64,000 bases of DNA from Conexibacter sp. DBS9H8 (lineage in GTDB: Bacteria > Actinomycetota > Thermoleophilia > Solirubrobacterales > Solirubrobacteraceae), in contig NZ_CP097128.1 of the NCBI RefSeq assembly GCF_023330685.1, positions 1,798,001 through 1,862,000 on the forward strand. Direction: 5' to 3'. A model generated the notes under the pieces. That model ran no database searches. It was not told the origin of the DNA and saw nothing but the letters and a program-made list of their open reading frames with translations. Every line of letters starts with the position of its first letter. Position 1 is the stretch's first letter. The position numbers were made by a program, and so were the translations under genes. Below, piece by piece: positions 57,528 to 64,000 of the stretch.

Positions 57528-58012
57528 GCGAGCACCGCCCGGCCGAGCACGAGCAGGACGTTGCGCTCGAGGCCGGCCATCTGGGAGGTGACCTCGCCGC
57601 CGACCTGGACGCGGGCGGTCCGCCCCCGAATGCCGCCGACGTCGGTGGCGCTGATCGGGATCCCCGCGCTCGTCAGCGCGGCGGTCACCGCCTCGGCGTT
57701 GCGGGCCCCGATGTCAAGCCCGGTCGCGAACATCCGCGCGCCACCGATCAGGACCGCCCGCAGCCGCCGGCGTCGCGCCCCGGCGCCGAGGACGGCGGCG
57801 AGGAGGGCCGGGACGGCCGTGTCCGCATATTTGCCGGGTTGGTCGCTTCCGCCGCCGGGGCTGGTGGAGAGGACGACGTGGGCAAGGCCCGCCACCGGCG
57901 CCTCAGAGTCACAGAGCGCGAGGGCGATACAGGATCCGAGTCCAACGACGGCGAGCTCGTCTCCCAGCGTGTCGGCGACCTTCAGTTCACCCATGCGCAC
58001 GTTCGCGAGCAT
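57524..58012 (-). CDS. cheD: Chemoreceptor glutamine deamidase CheD
   Basis: This 162-residue enzyme deamidates receptor glutamines and binds CheC. The catalytic cysteine is C28 in GLGSCIAL, and the histidine is in LAHVVL. The Thr that lies six residues before the Cys in Thermotoga CheD is Val here. GGARMFATGLDIGARNAEAV is a family segment. It follows cheC by 4 nt, as is usual for this interacting pair. Confidence 0.92.
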   Translation of the reverse strand: MLANVRMGELKVADTLGDELAVVGLGSCIALALCDSEAPVAGLAHVVLSTSPGGGSDQPGKYADTAVPALLAAVLGAGARRRRLRAVLIGGARMFATGLDIGARNAEAVTAALTSAGIPISATDVGGIRGRTARVQVGGEVTSQMAGLERNVLLVLGRAVLA

Positions 58013-58016
58013 CGGG

Positions 58017-58616
58017 CTAGGCGCCGCCGGAGGCGAGGCCGAGCGGGGCGAGGAGGTGGCTGATCGCGTCGGCCTCGGCGATCAGCAGGAAGCTGATCGC
58101 GCACGGCTCGCCGGCGACGTCGAGTTCGGAGTCCAGCAGCAGGGCGGTGTCGTCGGCCCCGGCGGCCTGGGCGAGCATCGAGGCGACGACGGCGCCGAGC
58201 ATGTCGGTGGCCGAATGGGGCGGGCAGGGGAGGAGCTCATGGCCGGTGATCGCGCCGATCGCGCTCAGGTAGCCGGCCCCGAGGATGTTCCCGATCTCAC
58301 ACAGCGCCGAGTCGCCGATCTCACTGTCCGGTTCGACGCCGAGCAGGCCACACAGCGCGGCTGCGCCGGCCTCATCGATGAGCAGCAGGACGGCGCCGCT
58401 GATGTCCCCGTCGACGGGCAGGGCGACGGCGGTCACCGTCTCCGACGGCTCCCCGACAGCGTCGACGGCGTCGGCAAACGGGAGGGCGAGGGCCCGGGGC
58501 ACCGACAGCCCGATCTCGCGGCCGAGCATCTGGGAGAGGGAGGTCGCCGCCGTTCCGGAGGCGATGTTCGCCAACTCCCTGAGGGCGTCGAGCTGGCTCT
58601 CGTTGTACGTGGTCAC
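58017..58616 (-). CDS. cheC: CheY-P phosphatase CheC
   Basis: This 199-residue protein has both active-site E-x-x-N motifs: RELANIASGTAATSLSQML near the N-terminus and CEIGNILGAGYLSAI in the second half. CheC removes phosphate from CheY and is stimulated by CheD. It sits between cheA and cheD, as in Gram-positive adaptation systems. Confidence 0.92.
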   Translation of the reverse strand: MTTYNESQLDALRELANIASGTAATSLSQMLGREIGLSVPRALALPFADAVDAVGEPSETVTAVALPVDGDISGAVLLLIDEAGAAALCGLLGVEPDSEIGDSALCEIGNILGAGYLSAIGAITGHELLPCPPHSATDMLGAVVASMLAQAAGADDTALLLDSELDVAGEPCAISFLLIAEADAISHLLAPLGLASGGA

Positions 58617-58624
58617 GAATGCTC

Positions 58625-60580
58625 CTATCCGTTGGTTCGCGACGGGGCCGGTGGGGCGGGAGGGGCCGCCGCGCCGGATCCGAGGTTCGGGATCAGTGCG
58701 TCACAGTCGACGATCAGGGCGATCTGGCCGTCCGCGAGGACGGCCCCGCCGGAGACGGGCTGGCCCTCGGTGGCGACCGGCGGCAGCGGGCGGGTGACGA
58801 GCTCGCGCTGGCCGACGAGCGCGTCGACGGTGAGCCCGACACGGCCGGTGGCACCGCGGACGATGACGACGAGATCCTCGGTGCCCGTCGGTGTCTGCCC
58901 GAACGTGGCGGCCCCGTCGAGCAGGGGGATGATCCCGTCGGCGAGGGCGAGGACCCGGCGGCCGGTGACCGAGCGGACGTTCTGCTCGCTCAGGCGCAGC
59001 GCGCGTTCGACGCGATCGATCGGCAGCGCGAAAGAGGCTCCGGCGATGTCGACCTGCAGGACGGAGACGATCGCGAGGGTGAGCGGCAGGCGGATCTGGG
59101 CGCTTGTGCCTGCCCCGCGGGTCGACTCGACGAGCACCTCGCCGCCGAGCTCGCGGACCTTCGCCCGCACCGCGTCCATCCCGACGCCGCGACCGGAGAT
59201 GTCCGAGGTCGTCTCCGCGGTCGAGAAGCCGGGGGCGAAGAGCAGCTCGATCGCGGCTCGCGTGTCGATCGAGGCGACCGCATCGGGGTCGATCAGCCCG
59301 GCCGCGGCCGCCTTGGCGGCGACGGCTTGGGGGTTGATCCCGCGCCCGTCGTCACGCACCTCGATGACGACGCTGCCGCCGCTGTGGCGGGCGGCGATGG
59401 TGAGCCGGCCGAGCCGCGGCTTGCCCGCCGCCTCCCGTTCGGCCGGCGGCTCGAGGCCGTGGTCGAGGCTGTTGCGGACAAGGTGGACGAGCGGATCCCC
59501 GAGCGCATCGACGACGCTGCGGTCAAGCTCGGTGTCCCGGCCGAGCAGGTCGAGCTCGACCTCCTTGTTCAGCTTCGTGCTGAGGTCTCGGACGAGGCGG
59601 GGGAAGCGCATGAAAACGACGTCGACCGGGATCATCCGCACCTGCATCACCATCGACTGGAGGGCCTGGGAGGAGCGGGTGAGGTTCTGCATCGCGCTGT
59701 TGAGCGCGGCTGAGCCGAGCCCCTGGGTGTGCACCTCCACAGCCGTCCGGTGGATCACCAGCTCTCCCATCAGGTGCATCAGCTGGTCAAGCCGTTCGGC
59801 GTCGACTCGGACGGTCTGGGCGCTGTGGTTCGCGTAGACGGCATGGGGGCGCGGCCCCGGCGTCTGCGCGGCCTCCTCTGCGGCGGGAGCGGCGGCCGGC
59901 CCGGTGGTGACAGGAGCCGGCGACGCTCCCGGCAGCTCACCGGTGTGCTCGGTCACCTCGACGGCGGCAACGTCGGAGACGCGGGTGATCGCGGCGGCGA
60001 GCTCGCTCGGAGCCTGCTCGGTCGTCACCCACGCTTCGATCTCCAGGCCCTTGAAGGTGTCGAGATCGTCGGGGCCGGGGAGGCTCGAGTTGATCGCCCC
60101 GTGCTCACCGAGCGCGGCAAGCACCATGTGAGCGCGGACGGCCGGCATCACGGTCGCCTCGTCGAGGGAGACGAGCACGTGCATCACCTGGCCGGCGGCG
60201 GTCGTCCGCACGAGCCGGGCGAGACGGTCGATCAGCAACGCCGGATCGAGGTCCTCGCGACCGACCTCCTCGATCGAGTCGACCGCCGCCGACAGCGCGT
60301 CGAGGCAGGCGAGAACGGCGTCGACCGCGTCCTGGGAGAGCCCGCCAGAGCGCTGGCGCAGCAGCTCGAACACCTCCTCCATCTCATGCGTCAGCGCGGC
60401 GATCTGGGCGAACCCCATCGTCGCCGACATCCCTTTGAGCGAGTGAGCGATCCGGAAGATCTGATCGACGGTCTCACGGTCGGCCGGGTCGTTCTCCAGG
60501 GCGACGACGGCGAGGTTGAGGTCCTGGAGATGCTCGCGGGACTCGGCGAGGAACATCGGCATGTATTCGGAGGTGTCCAT
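58625..60580 (-). CDS. cheA: Chemotaxis histidine kinase CheA
   Basis: This 651-residue kinase has the HPt domain with phosphorylated H46 (RIAHSLKGM), an HPt-CheY-binding linker (about 110-250), dimerisation helices (about 270-335; RVDAERLDQLMHLMGELVIH), the ATPase domain with LVRNSLDHGLE and DDGRGINP, then SGRGVGMDAV, and a C-terminal CheW-like domain (about 515-640). The start ATG 60580 overlaps the cheR stop (TGATG). It transmits receptor signals to CheY and CheB. Confidence 0.96.
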   Translation of the reverse strand: MDTSEYMPMFLAESREHLQDLNLAVVALENDPADRETVDQIFRIAHSLKGMSATMGFAQIAALTHEMEEVFELLRQRSGGLSQDAVDAVLACLDALSAAVDSIEEVGREDLDPALLIDRLARLVRTTAAGQVMHVLVSLDEATVMPAVRAHMVLAALGEHGAINSSLPGPDDLDTFKGLEIEAWVTTEQAPSELAAAITRVSDVAAVEVTEHTGELPGASPAPVTTGPAAAPAAEEAAQTPGPRPHAVYANHSAQTVRVDAERLDQLMHLMGELVIHRTAVEVHTQGLGSAALNSAMQNLTRSSQALQSMVMQVRMIPVDVVFMRFPRLVRDLSTKLNKEVELDLLGRDTELDRSVVDALGDPLVHLVRNSLDHGLEPPAEREAAGKPRLGRLTIAARHSGGSVVIEVRDDGRGINPQAVAAKAAAAGLIDPDAVASIDTRAAIELLFAPGFSTAETTSDISGRGVGMDAVRAKVRELGGEVLVESTRGAGTSAQIRLPLTLAIVSVLQVDIAGASFALPIDRVERALRLSEQNVRSVTGRRVLALADGIIPLLDGAATFGQTPTGTEDLVVIVRGATGRVGLTVDALVGQRELVTRPLPPVATEGQPVSGGAVLADGQIALIVDCDALIPNLGSGAAAPPAPPAPSRTNG

Positions 60581-61431
60581 CAGCTCTTGCGGTAGATGAA
60601 CGGGTACGCGGAAGCGAGCCCGAGCTCGGCGGCGTGGGCGACCCGCTCGGTCGAGCCGACCATCAGGAAGCCGCCGGGGCGCAGGGCGCTCGCCAGCCGG
60701 GCGTGCAACTGATCGCGGATCGGTTCGTTGAAGTAGATCACGGTGTTGCGACACAGGATCAGGTCATAGGAGCCCGGCCGGGGGGACATCGTCAGCAGAT
60801 CCCCGAGCTCGAAGCTCGTCATCGCCATCAGCCCCGGCTTGGCCTGCCAGTTTCCCTCGGTCTCCGCGAAGCCGGCGAGCAGCTTGGCCCGCGGGGCGCT
60901 GCGCGCGTCCTCCTCACTGAACCGGCCCCGCCGCGCCCGGGCGATCATGCGCCGATCGATGTCGGTGCCGTGGATCGTGACGCGCAAGCGCGAGCCCGCG
61001 CCGGCCAGGTGACAGAGGGCGGCGAGCGTGTACGCCTCGGCGCCGTAGGAGCAGCCCGCGCTCCAGGCGTTGATGCCTCCCCGCTCGGCGAGTGCGGGGA
61101 TCAGCTTCGCCTCGATCAGGTCCCACTGCTCGGGGTTGCGCCACAGCTGGCTGACGTTGATCGTCACCCGGTCGAGCAGTTCGCTGAGGTGGGTGGCGTC
61201 GCCGCGGAGCGCCGGGAAGCTGTCGCGCAGGTCGGTGACCCCCCGCTGGGCGTAGAACGAGCGCAGGCGCCGTTCCATCTGCGGCCGCTTGTACTGGAGC
61301 AGCTCGATGCCGCAGAGCTGCTGGAGGAACAGGCAGAAGTCGACGTAATCGTCGGAGGTCGCCGGGCGCGGGCGCGGGTAGGTGCGCCGGTTGGCCCCGG
61401 TGCGGGCGGGTCCGTCGGTGCTGAGGCTCAT
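60580..61431 (-). CDS. cheR: Chemoreceptor methyltransferase CheR
   Basis: This 283-residue enzyme methylates receptor glutamates with SAM. The N-terminal helical domain (about 25-80) precedes the SAM-binding domain: NAWSAGCSYGAEAYTLAAL is the glycine-rich SAM motif, and LILCRNTVIYFNEPIRDQL is the conserved motif with the catalytic region. It is coupled to cheB upstream (ATGA) and cheA downstream. Confidence 0.95.
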   Translation of the reverse strand: MSLSTDGPARTGANRRTYPRPRPATSDDYVDFCLFLQQLCGIELLQYKRPQMERRLRSFYAQRGVTDLRDSFPALRGDATHLSELLDRVTINVSQLWRNPEQWDLIEAKLIPALAERGGINAWSAGCSYGAEAYTLAALCHLAGAGSRLRVTIHGTDIDRRMIARARRGRFSEEDARSAPRAKLLAGFAETEGNWQAKPGLMAMTSFELGDLLTMSPRPGSYDLILCRNTVIYFNEPIRDQLHARLASALRPGGFLMVGSTERVAHAAELGLASAYPFIYRKS

Positions 61432-62477
61432 CGGGCTTCCTCTCTGATCGCATCAACCAGTTCGGTCAAGGAGAGAACCTCGTCGGCGAGATCGGCCTCG
61501 ACGACGGCGCGCGGCATCCCGTAAACGGTGCAGCTCTCCTGCTCCTGCACGAGCACGCGCCCGCCGTGACGCTTGACCGCGCCGGCGCCGAGCAGCCCGT
61601 CCTCCCCCATCCCGGTGAGCACGACGAGCAGGGTGCGCTCGCCGAACACGCGAGCCACGTCAGCGATCGTGAGATCCGCCCGCGGACGCAGCGCGCCGAT
61701 CTCCGGCTCGTCACTGAGCTGGGTGCGTCCGGAGTCGTCGAGACGCAGGTGCCGGCCGCCGGGAGCGAGCAGCGCGACGCGCGGGTCGAGGATTTCACCG
61801 CCGACCGCCTCCTGCACGGTGAGGGCAGACGCCTGGTCGAGCCGGGCGGCGAGGGACCGGGTGAAGTTCGGCGGCATGTGCTGGACGATCAGCGTCCCGA
61901 CCCCGAGGTGATCGGGCAGGCGGGGGACGAGCTCCGCAAGGGCCCGCGGCCCTCCGGTGGAGGTGGCGATGATGACCGCACGGGCGTGTTCGGTCCGCAG
62001 GCTCGCGCCGCGCAGGCGGCCGCGGTGCACTCTCTCGCCGGCGCCGGCCCGTCCACCGAGCAGTCCGGAGGTCGCCGCCTTGACCTTCTCCACGAGCTGG
62101 GTGGCGAACCCGTCGAGACCCTCGCCCGCCGCCGGTTTGGGCACGAGGTCGAACGCGCCCTCAGCGAGGGCGTCAACGGCCCGCGCACCCTGGCTGGGGA
62201 AGAAGGCCGAGACGACGACAACCGGCAGCTGCGGTGCGCTGGCCTGGAGTCGCTTGAGGACGCCGATCCCGTCAAGACCGGGCATCGTCAGGTCCAGCAT
62301 CAGCGCGTCCGGACGCTCCCGCTCACAGACCGCGAGCGCCTGGTCGCCGTCAGCGGCCGACCCGACGACGCGGATGCCCGCGCGGGTCAGTGACGCGGAG
62401 ACGATCTGGCGCATCAGCGCGCTGTCGTCGGCGACGACAACGCGGGCGGGTGGCGGCTCGGTGTCGAGGACAGGCAT
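61428..62477 (-). CDS. cheB: Chemoreceptor methylesterase CheB
   Basis: This 349-residue protein joins a receiver domain (phosphoacceptor D62 in LMLDLTMPGLDG) to a methylesterase domain. The catalytic triad is visible as S173 (IATSTGGPRA), H200 (VQHMPPNF) and D293 (GMGEDG). It removes receptor methyl groups for adaptation. It follows cheW by 27 nt and overlaps cheR. Confidence 0.95.
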   Translation of the reverse strand: MPVLDTEPPPARVVVADDSALMRQIVSASLTRAGIRVVGSAADGDQALAVCERERPDALMLDLTMPGLDGIGVLKRLQASAPQLPVVVVSAFFPSQGARAVDALAEGAFDLVPKPAAGEGLDGFATQLVEKVKAATSGLLGGRAGAGERVHRGRLRGASLRTEHARAVIIATSTGGPRALAELVPRLPDHLGVGTLIVQHMPPNFTRSLAARLDQASALTVQEAVGGEILDPRVALLAPGGRHLRLDDSGRTQLSDEPEIGALRPRADLTIADVARVFGERTLLVVLTGMGEDGLLGAGAVKRHGGRVLVQEQESCTVYGMPRAVVEADLADEVLSLTELVDAIREEAR

Positions 62478-62504
62478 GCGCGGACGGGACGGTGGCGGCC
62501 CGGG

Positions 62505-62945
62505 TCAGGCCGCGACGAGGTGGTCCTGAGGGGCAAAGATCGTCGAGGGTCTCAGCAGGACGACGAGCCGGTCCCCGAGTTTGGCGATCGACTCGATCAG
62601 CTCGCTGTCGGCGCCGGGCACCTCCTCATATCGGTCCGCCTCGACGGTGAGGACCTCCTCGACCTCGTCGACGATCACCCCGGCGATCTCCGTGCCCGCC
62701 TCAACGATGACGATCTTGGTGATCTCGGTGAGACCGGCCTCCAGGCCGAGCCGGGCGGCGAGGTCGTAGACGGGGACGATCCGGCCGCGCAGGCTGATCA
62801 CCCCGCGCACCCATGGGATCCGGGAGGCGACCGACCGCGGTTCGTTGTAGCGGATGATCTCGTGCACCTGCTCGATCGGCAGCGCGTACTGCTCGGACCC
62901 GAGGGTGAACACGACAAGTTGGCGGGCGCGGCTGGCGTCGGGCAT
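62505..62945 (-). CDS. cheW: Chemotaxis coupling protein CheW
   Basis: This 146-residue SH3-like adaptor links receptors to CheA. Signatures are VVFTLGSEQYALPIEQVHEI and WVRGVISLRGRIVPVYDL. It is the first gene of the chemotaxis-flagellar operon. An AGAAGGA ribosome-binding site precedes the ATG, and a sigma-28-type promoter is about 55 nt upstream. No receptor (MCP) gene is in the window. Confidence 0.95.
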   Translation of the reverse strand: MPDASRARQLVVFTLGSEQYALPIEQVHEIIRYNEPRSVASRIPWVRGVISLRGRIVPVYDLAARLGLEAGLTEITKIVIVEAGTEIAGVIVDEVEEVLTVEADRYEEVPGADSELIESIAKLGDRLVVLLRPSTIFAPQDHLVAA

Positions 62946-63000
62946 CGGTCGTCCTTCTGTGAACGGTCATCGCGCCGGTCTCGGTGGCGCTTTCCCCCGG

Positions 63001-63027
63001 TGTTCGGCGCGAGCGACGGTTGCTTGA
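63001..63027 (-). promoter_or_regulatory. Sigma-28-type promoter of the cheW operon
   Basis: TCAAG (63027-63023), 14 nt, then GCCGAACA (63008-63001) on the minus strand. It begins one base before the start codon of the divergent glycosyltransferase. A less regular candidate at 62994-62967 is also possible. Confidence 0.6.
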
Positions 63028-64000
63028 ATGACCGGACCCGTGTGCCGCCCCCTGTTCACCCCGTCTTTGCCGCGCCGGCCGCGTGTGATCGCCGACGGCT
63101 GGTACAGCTGGGTCGGGCAGCCGGACGGGCCCCATCCGTGGACGGCCCTCACCGCCGTGCTCGCCCGGCTCCCCGAGCCGGTCGCTCGCTGGTTGCCCGC
63201 GGCCGGGTGGCGGCGCGGCCTTGTCCTCGCCGGGCTCTCCGGGTGGGCGGATGCGGTCGCCGTCAACCGCTATGACCCGGGGTGGCGGACGCTGTTGATC
63301 TCCCGGGCGCTGCTGGGCCGGCGGCGCAAGCTCGTCGTCCTGCAGTTCTTCGATCATCCGCCGCGCGGGTGGACCGGGCGGCTGATCGCCCGCGTCGAGT
63401 CGTGGGCGCTGGGCCGCAGCCTCGCCGTCGCTCAGGTGCTCACGCCCGCCGAGCGTGCGGTCTATCCGTCGCGGTTCGGGCTCGAGCCGGATCGGTTCGT
63501 CCTCATCCCCTTTGCCGCCCGGGTGAGTGAGGTGGGGACACCGCCGCCCCGGCCTCGCGCCGCGGGCCCGGTGCTCGCCGCCGGCCGCGCCCACTGTGAC
63601 TGGGAGACGCTGTTCGCCGCAGCGGCCGGCCGTGGCTGGGACCTCGAGGTCGTCGTCGGCGCCGCGGACCGGGTGCGGGTCGAGGCCCTCAACGCGCAGA
63701 CCCGGGCGGGGGCGCACATCAGCGTCGAGCTCGACGCCGACACCGTCAGCGCACTGCTCGACCGGGCGACGATCTCGGTCATCGCCGTCACCGACGGGCT
63801 CGTCGGGCGGGGTCACATCCGCCTCGCCGCGGCGACGGACGCGGGGGCGGCGATCGTCGCCTCCGACGTGCGCAGCCTCGAGGGGTACGTCCGCGCGGGA
63901 GTGACGGCCGAACTCGTCCCGCCGGGCGATCCGCTCGCCCTTCGTCAGGCGGTGGAGGGCCTTCTCGCCGCCCCCGAGCGGCGCGCTGCGCTCGCTGGCG
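63028..64000 (+). CDS. Glycosyltransferase, GT4-like (3' end beyond the window)
   Basis: About 324 residues are visible, and the gene continues past the right edge. The N-terminus has SLPRRPRVIADGWYSWVGQ, a Trp/Arg-rich acceptor domain (about 20-165), then AAGPVLAAGRAHCDWETLFAAAAG begins the second Rossmann domain and LLDRATISVIAVTDGLVGRGHIRLAAATDAGAAIVA resembles a degenerate donor-binding site with GRGH in place of EGF. The start ATG 63028 is preceded only by the -35 region of the opposite che promoter. Its position next to the che operon suggests a surface or flagellar glycan role, but there is no sigma-28-type element on its own strand. Confidence 0.65.
   Translation, partial: MTGPVCRPLFTPSLPRRPRVIADGWYSWVGQPDGPHPWTALTAVLARLPEPVARWLPAAGWRRGLVLAGLSGWADAVAVNRYDPGWRTLLISRALLGRRRKLVVLQFFDHPPRGWTGRLIARVESWALGRSLAVAQVLTPAERAVYPSRFGLEPDRFVLIPFAARVSEVGTPPPRPRAAGPVLAAGRAHCDWETLFAAAAGRGWDLEVVVGAADRVRVEALNAQTRAGAHISVELDADTVSALLDRATISVIAVTDGLVGRGHIRLAAATDAGAAIVASDVRSLEGYVRAGVTAELVPPGDPLALRQAVEGLLAAPERRAALAG

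Noticed and set aside
62967-62994. Alternative sigma-28-like promoter for cheW (GAAAG ... CGCGATGA)
   Set aside because: The spacing is one base off the common 14 nt and the -35 does not match TCAAG. The site at 63001-63027 fits the other five far better.

Overview
ORGANISM. The window is very GC-rich and densely packed, with many 1-4 nt stop/start overlaps (ATGA, GTGA, TGATG). It combines actinobacterial-type metabolism (FadD- and FadE-like genes, a mycobacterial-type saccharopine-dehydrogenase-like reductase, PhoU/Pst, DUF6457 beside MobA) with a complete chemotaxis block (CheW, B, R, A, C, D, Y) and flagellar export genes (FliMN, FliOPQR, FlhBAF). I infer a flagellated actinobacterium of the Thermoleophilia / Solirubrobacterales kind. 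No rRNA, tRNA, CRISPR array, prophage or insertion sequence was seen. LAYOUT 1 (1-28 kb, metabolism and phosphorus). The left edge is a phosphonate module: phosphonoacetate hydrolase PhnA (cut by the window edge), a divergent FAD oxidoreductase and a GntR/UTRA regulator, with two PhnF-like operators in the 38-bp divergent gap. Then come an acyl-CoA ligase, a GNAT acetyltransferase, an enoyl-reductase-like protein, a DUF2231 membrane protein, a coupled pair of acyl-CoA dehydrogenases, a two-component system, acetoacetyl-CoA synthetase, a class III cyclase-like protein with a changed metal residue, an HtrA protease, polyphosphate kinase, a molybdenum/formate block (DUF6457, MobA, FdhD, a formate-dehydrogenase-like oxidoreductase), an Ppx/GppA-HD protein, a deacetylase-like protein, a glycosyltransferase and a VKOR protein. 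LAYOUT 2 (26.7-35.4 kb, phosphate uptake). A PhoB-like response regulator without a kinase and a receiver-less winged-helix paralogue precede pstS-pstC-pstA-pstB-phoU. Three exact 11-nt repeats of GTTCAC (a PHO-box-like array) lie between the two regulators. Two tandem S51 peptidases and a potassium channel follow. LAYOUT 3 (35.4-46.5 kb, glycosylation island). A plus-strand run (murein-hydrolase-like protein, glycosyltransferase, DegT-family enzyme with His in place of the PLP lysine, glycosyltransferase) converges on a minus-strand run (a 1255-residue triple glycosyltransferase, a GT2 protein and a truncated GT2 remnant). LAYOUT 4 (46.7-63 kb, motility). On the minus strand, read from the right: cheW-cheB-cheR-cheA-cheC-cheD-fliM-fliN-cheY, then fliO-fliP-fliQ-fliR-flhB-flhA-flhF-orf150, then a small flagellin with its own terminator. 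A divergent partial glycosyltransferase ends the window. HOW IT FITS TOGETHER. Six starts in layouts 3 and 4 carry the same promoter-like pattern, a CAAG-type -35 (TCAAG or TTAAG), 14 nt, then GCCGAnnA or a close variant. They lie upstream of cheW, fliO, flagellin, the triple glycosyltransferase, the murein hydrolase and the DegT gene. This looks like a sigma-28 (FliA/WhiG-type) regulon joining chemotaxis, flagellar export, flagellin and the glycosyltransferases, so I infer that the island glycosylates flagellin. A second pattern, TANNNT or a near match placed 6-8 nt before the start codon with no ribosome-binding site, marks about nine probable leaderless transcripts in layouts 1 and 2.
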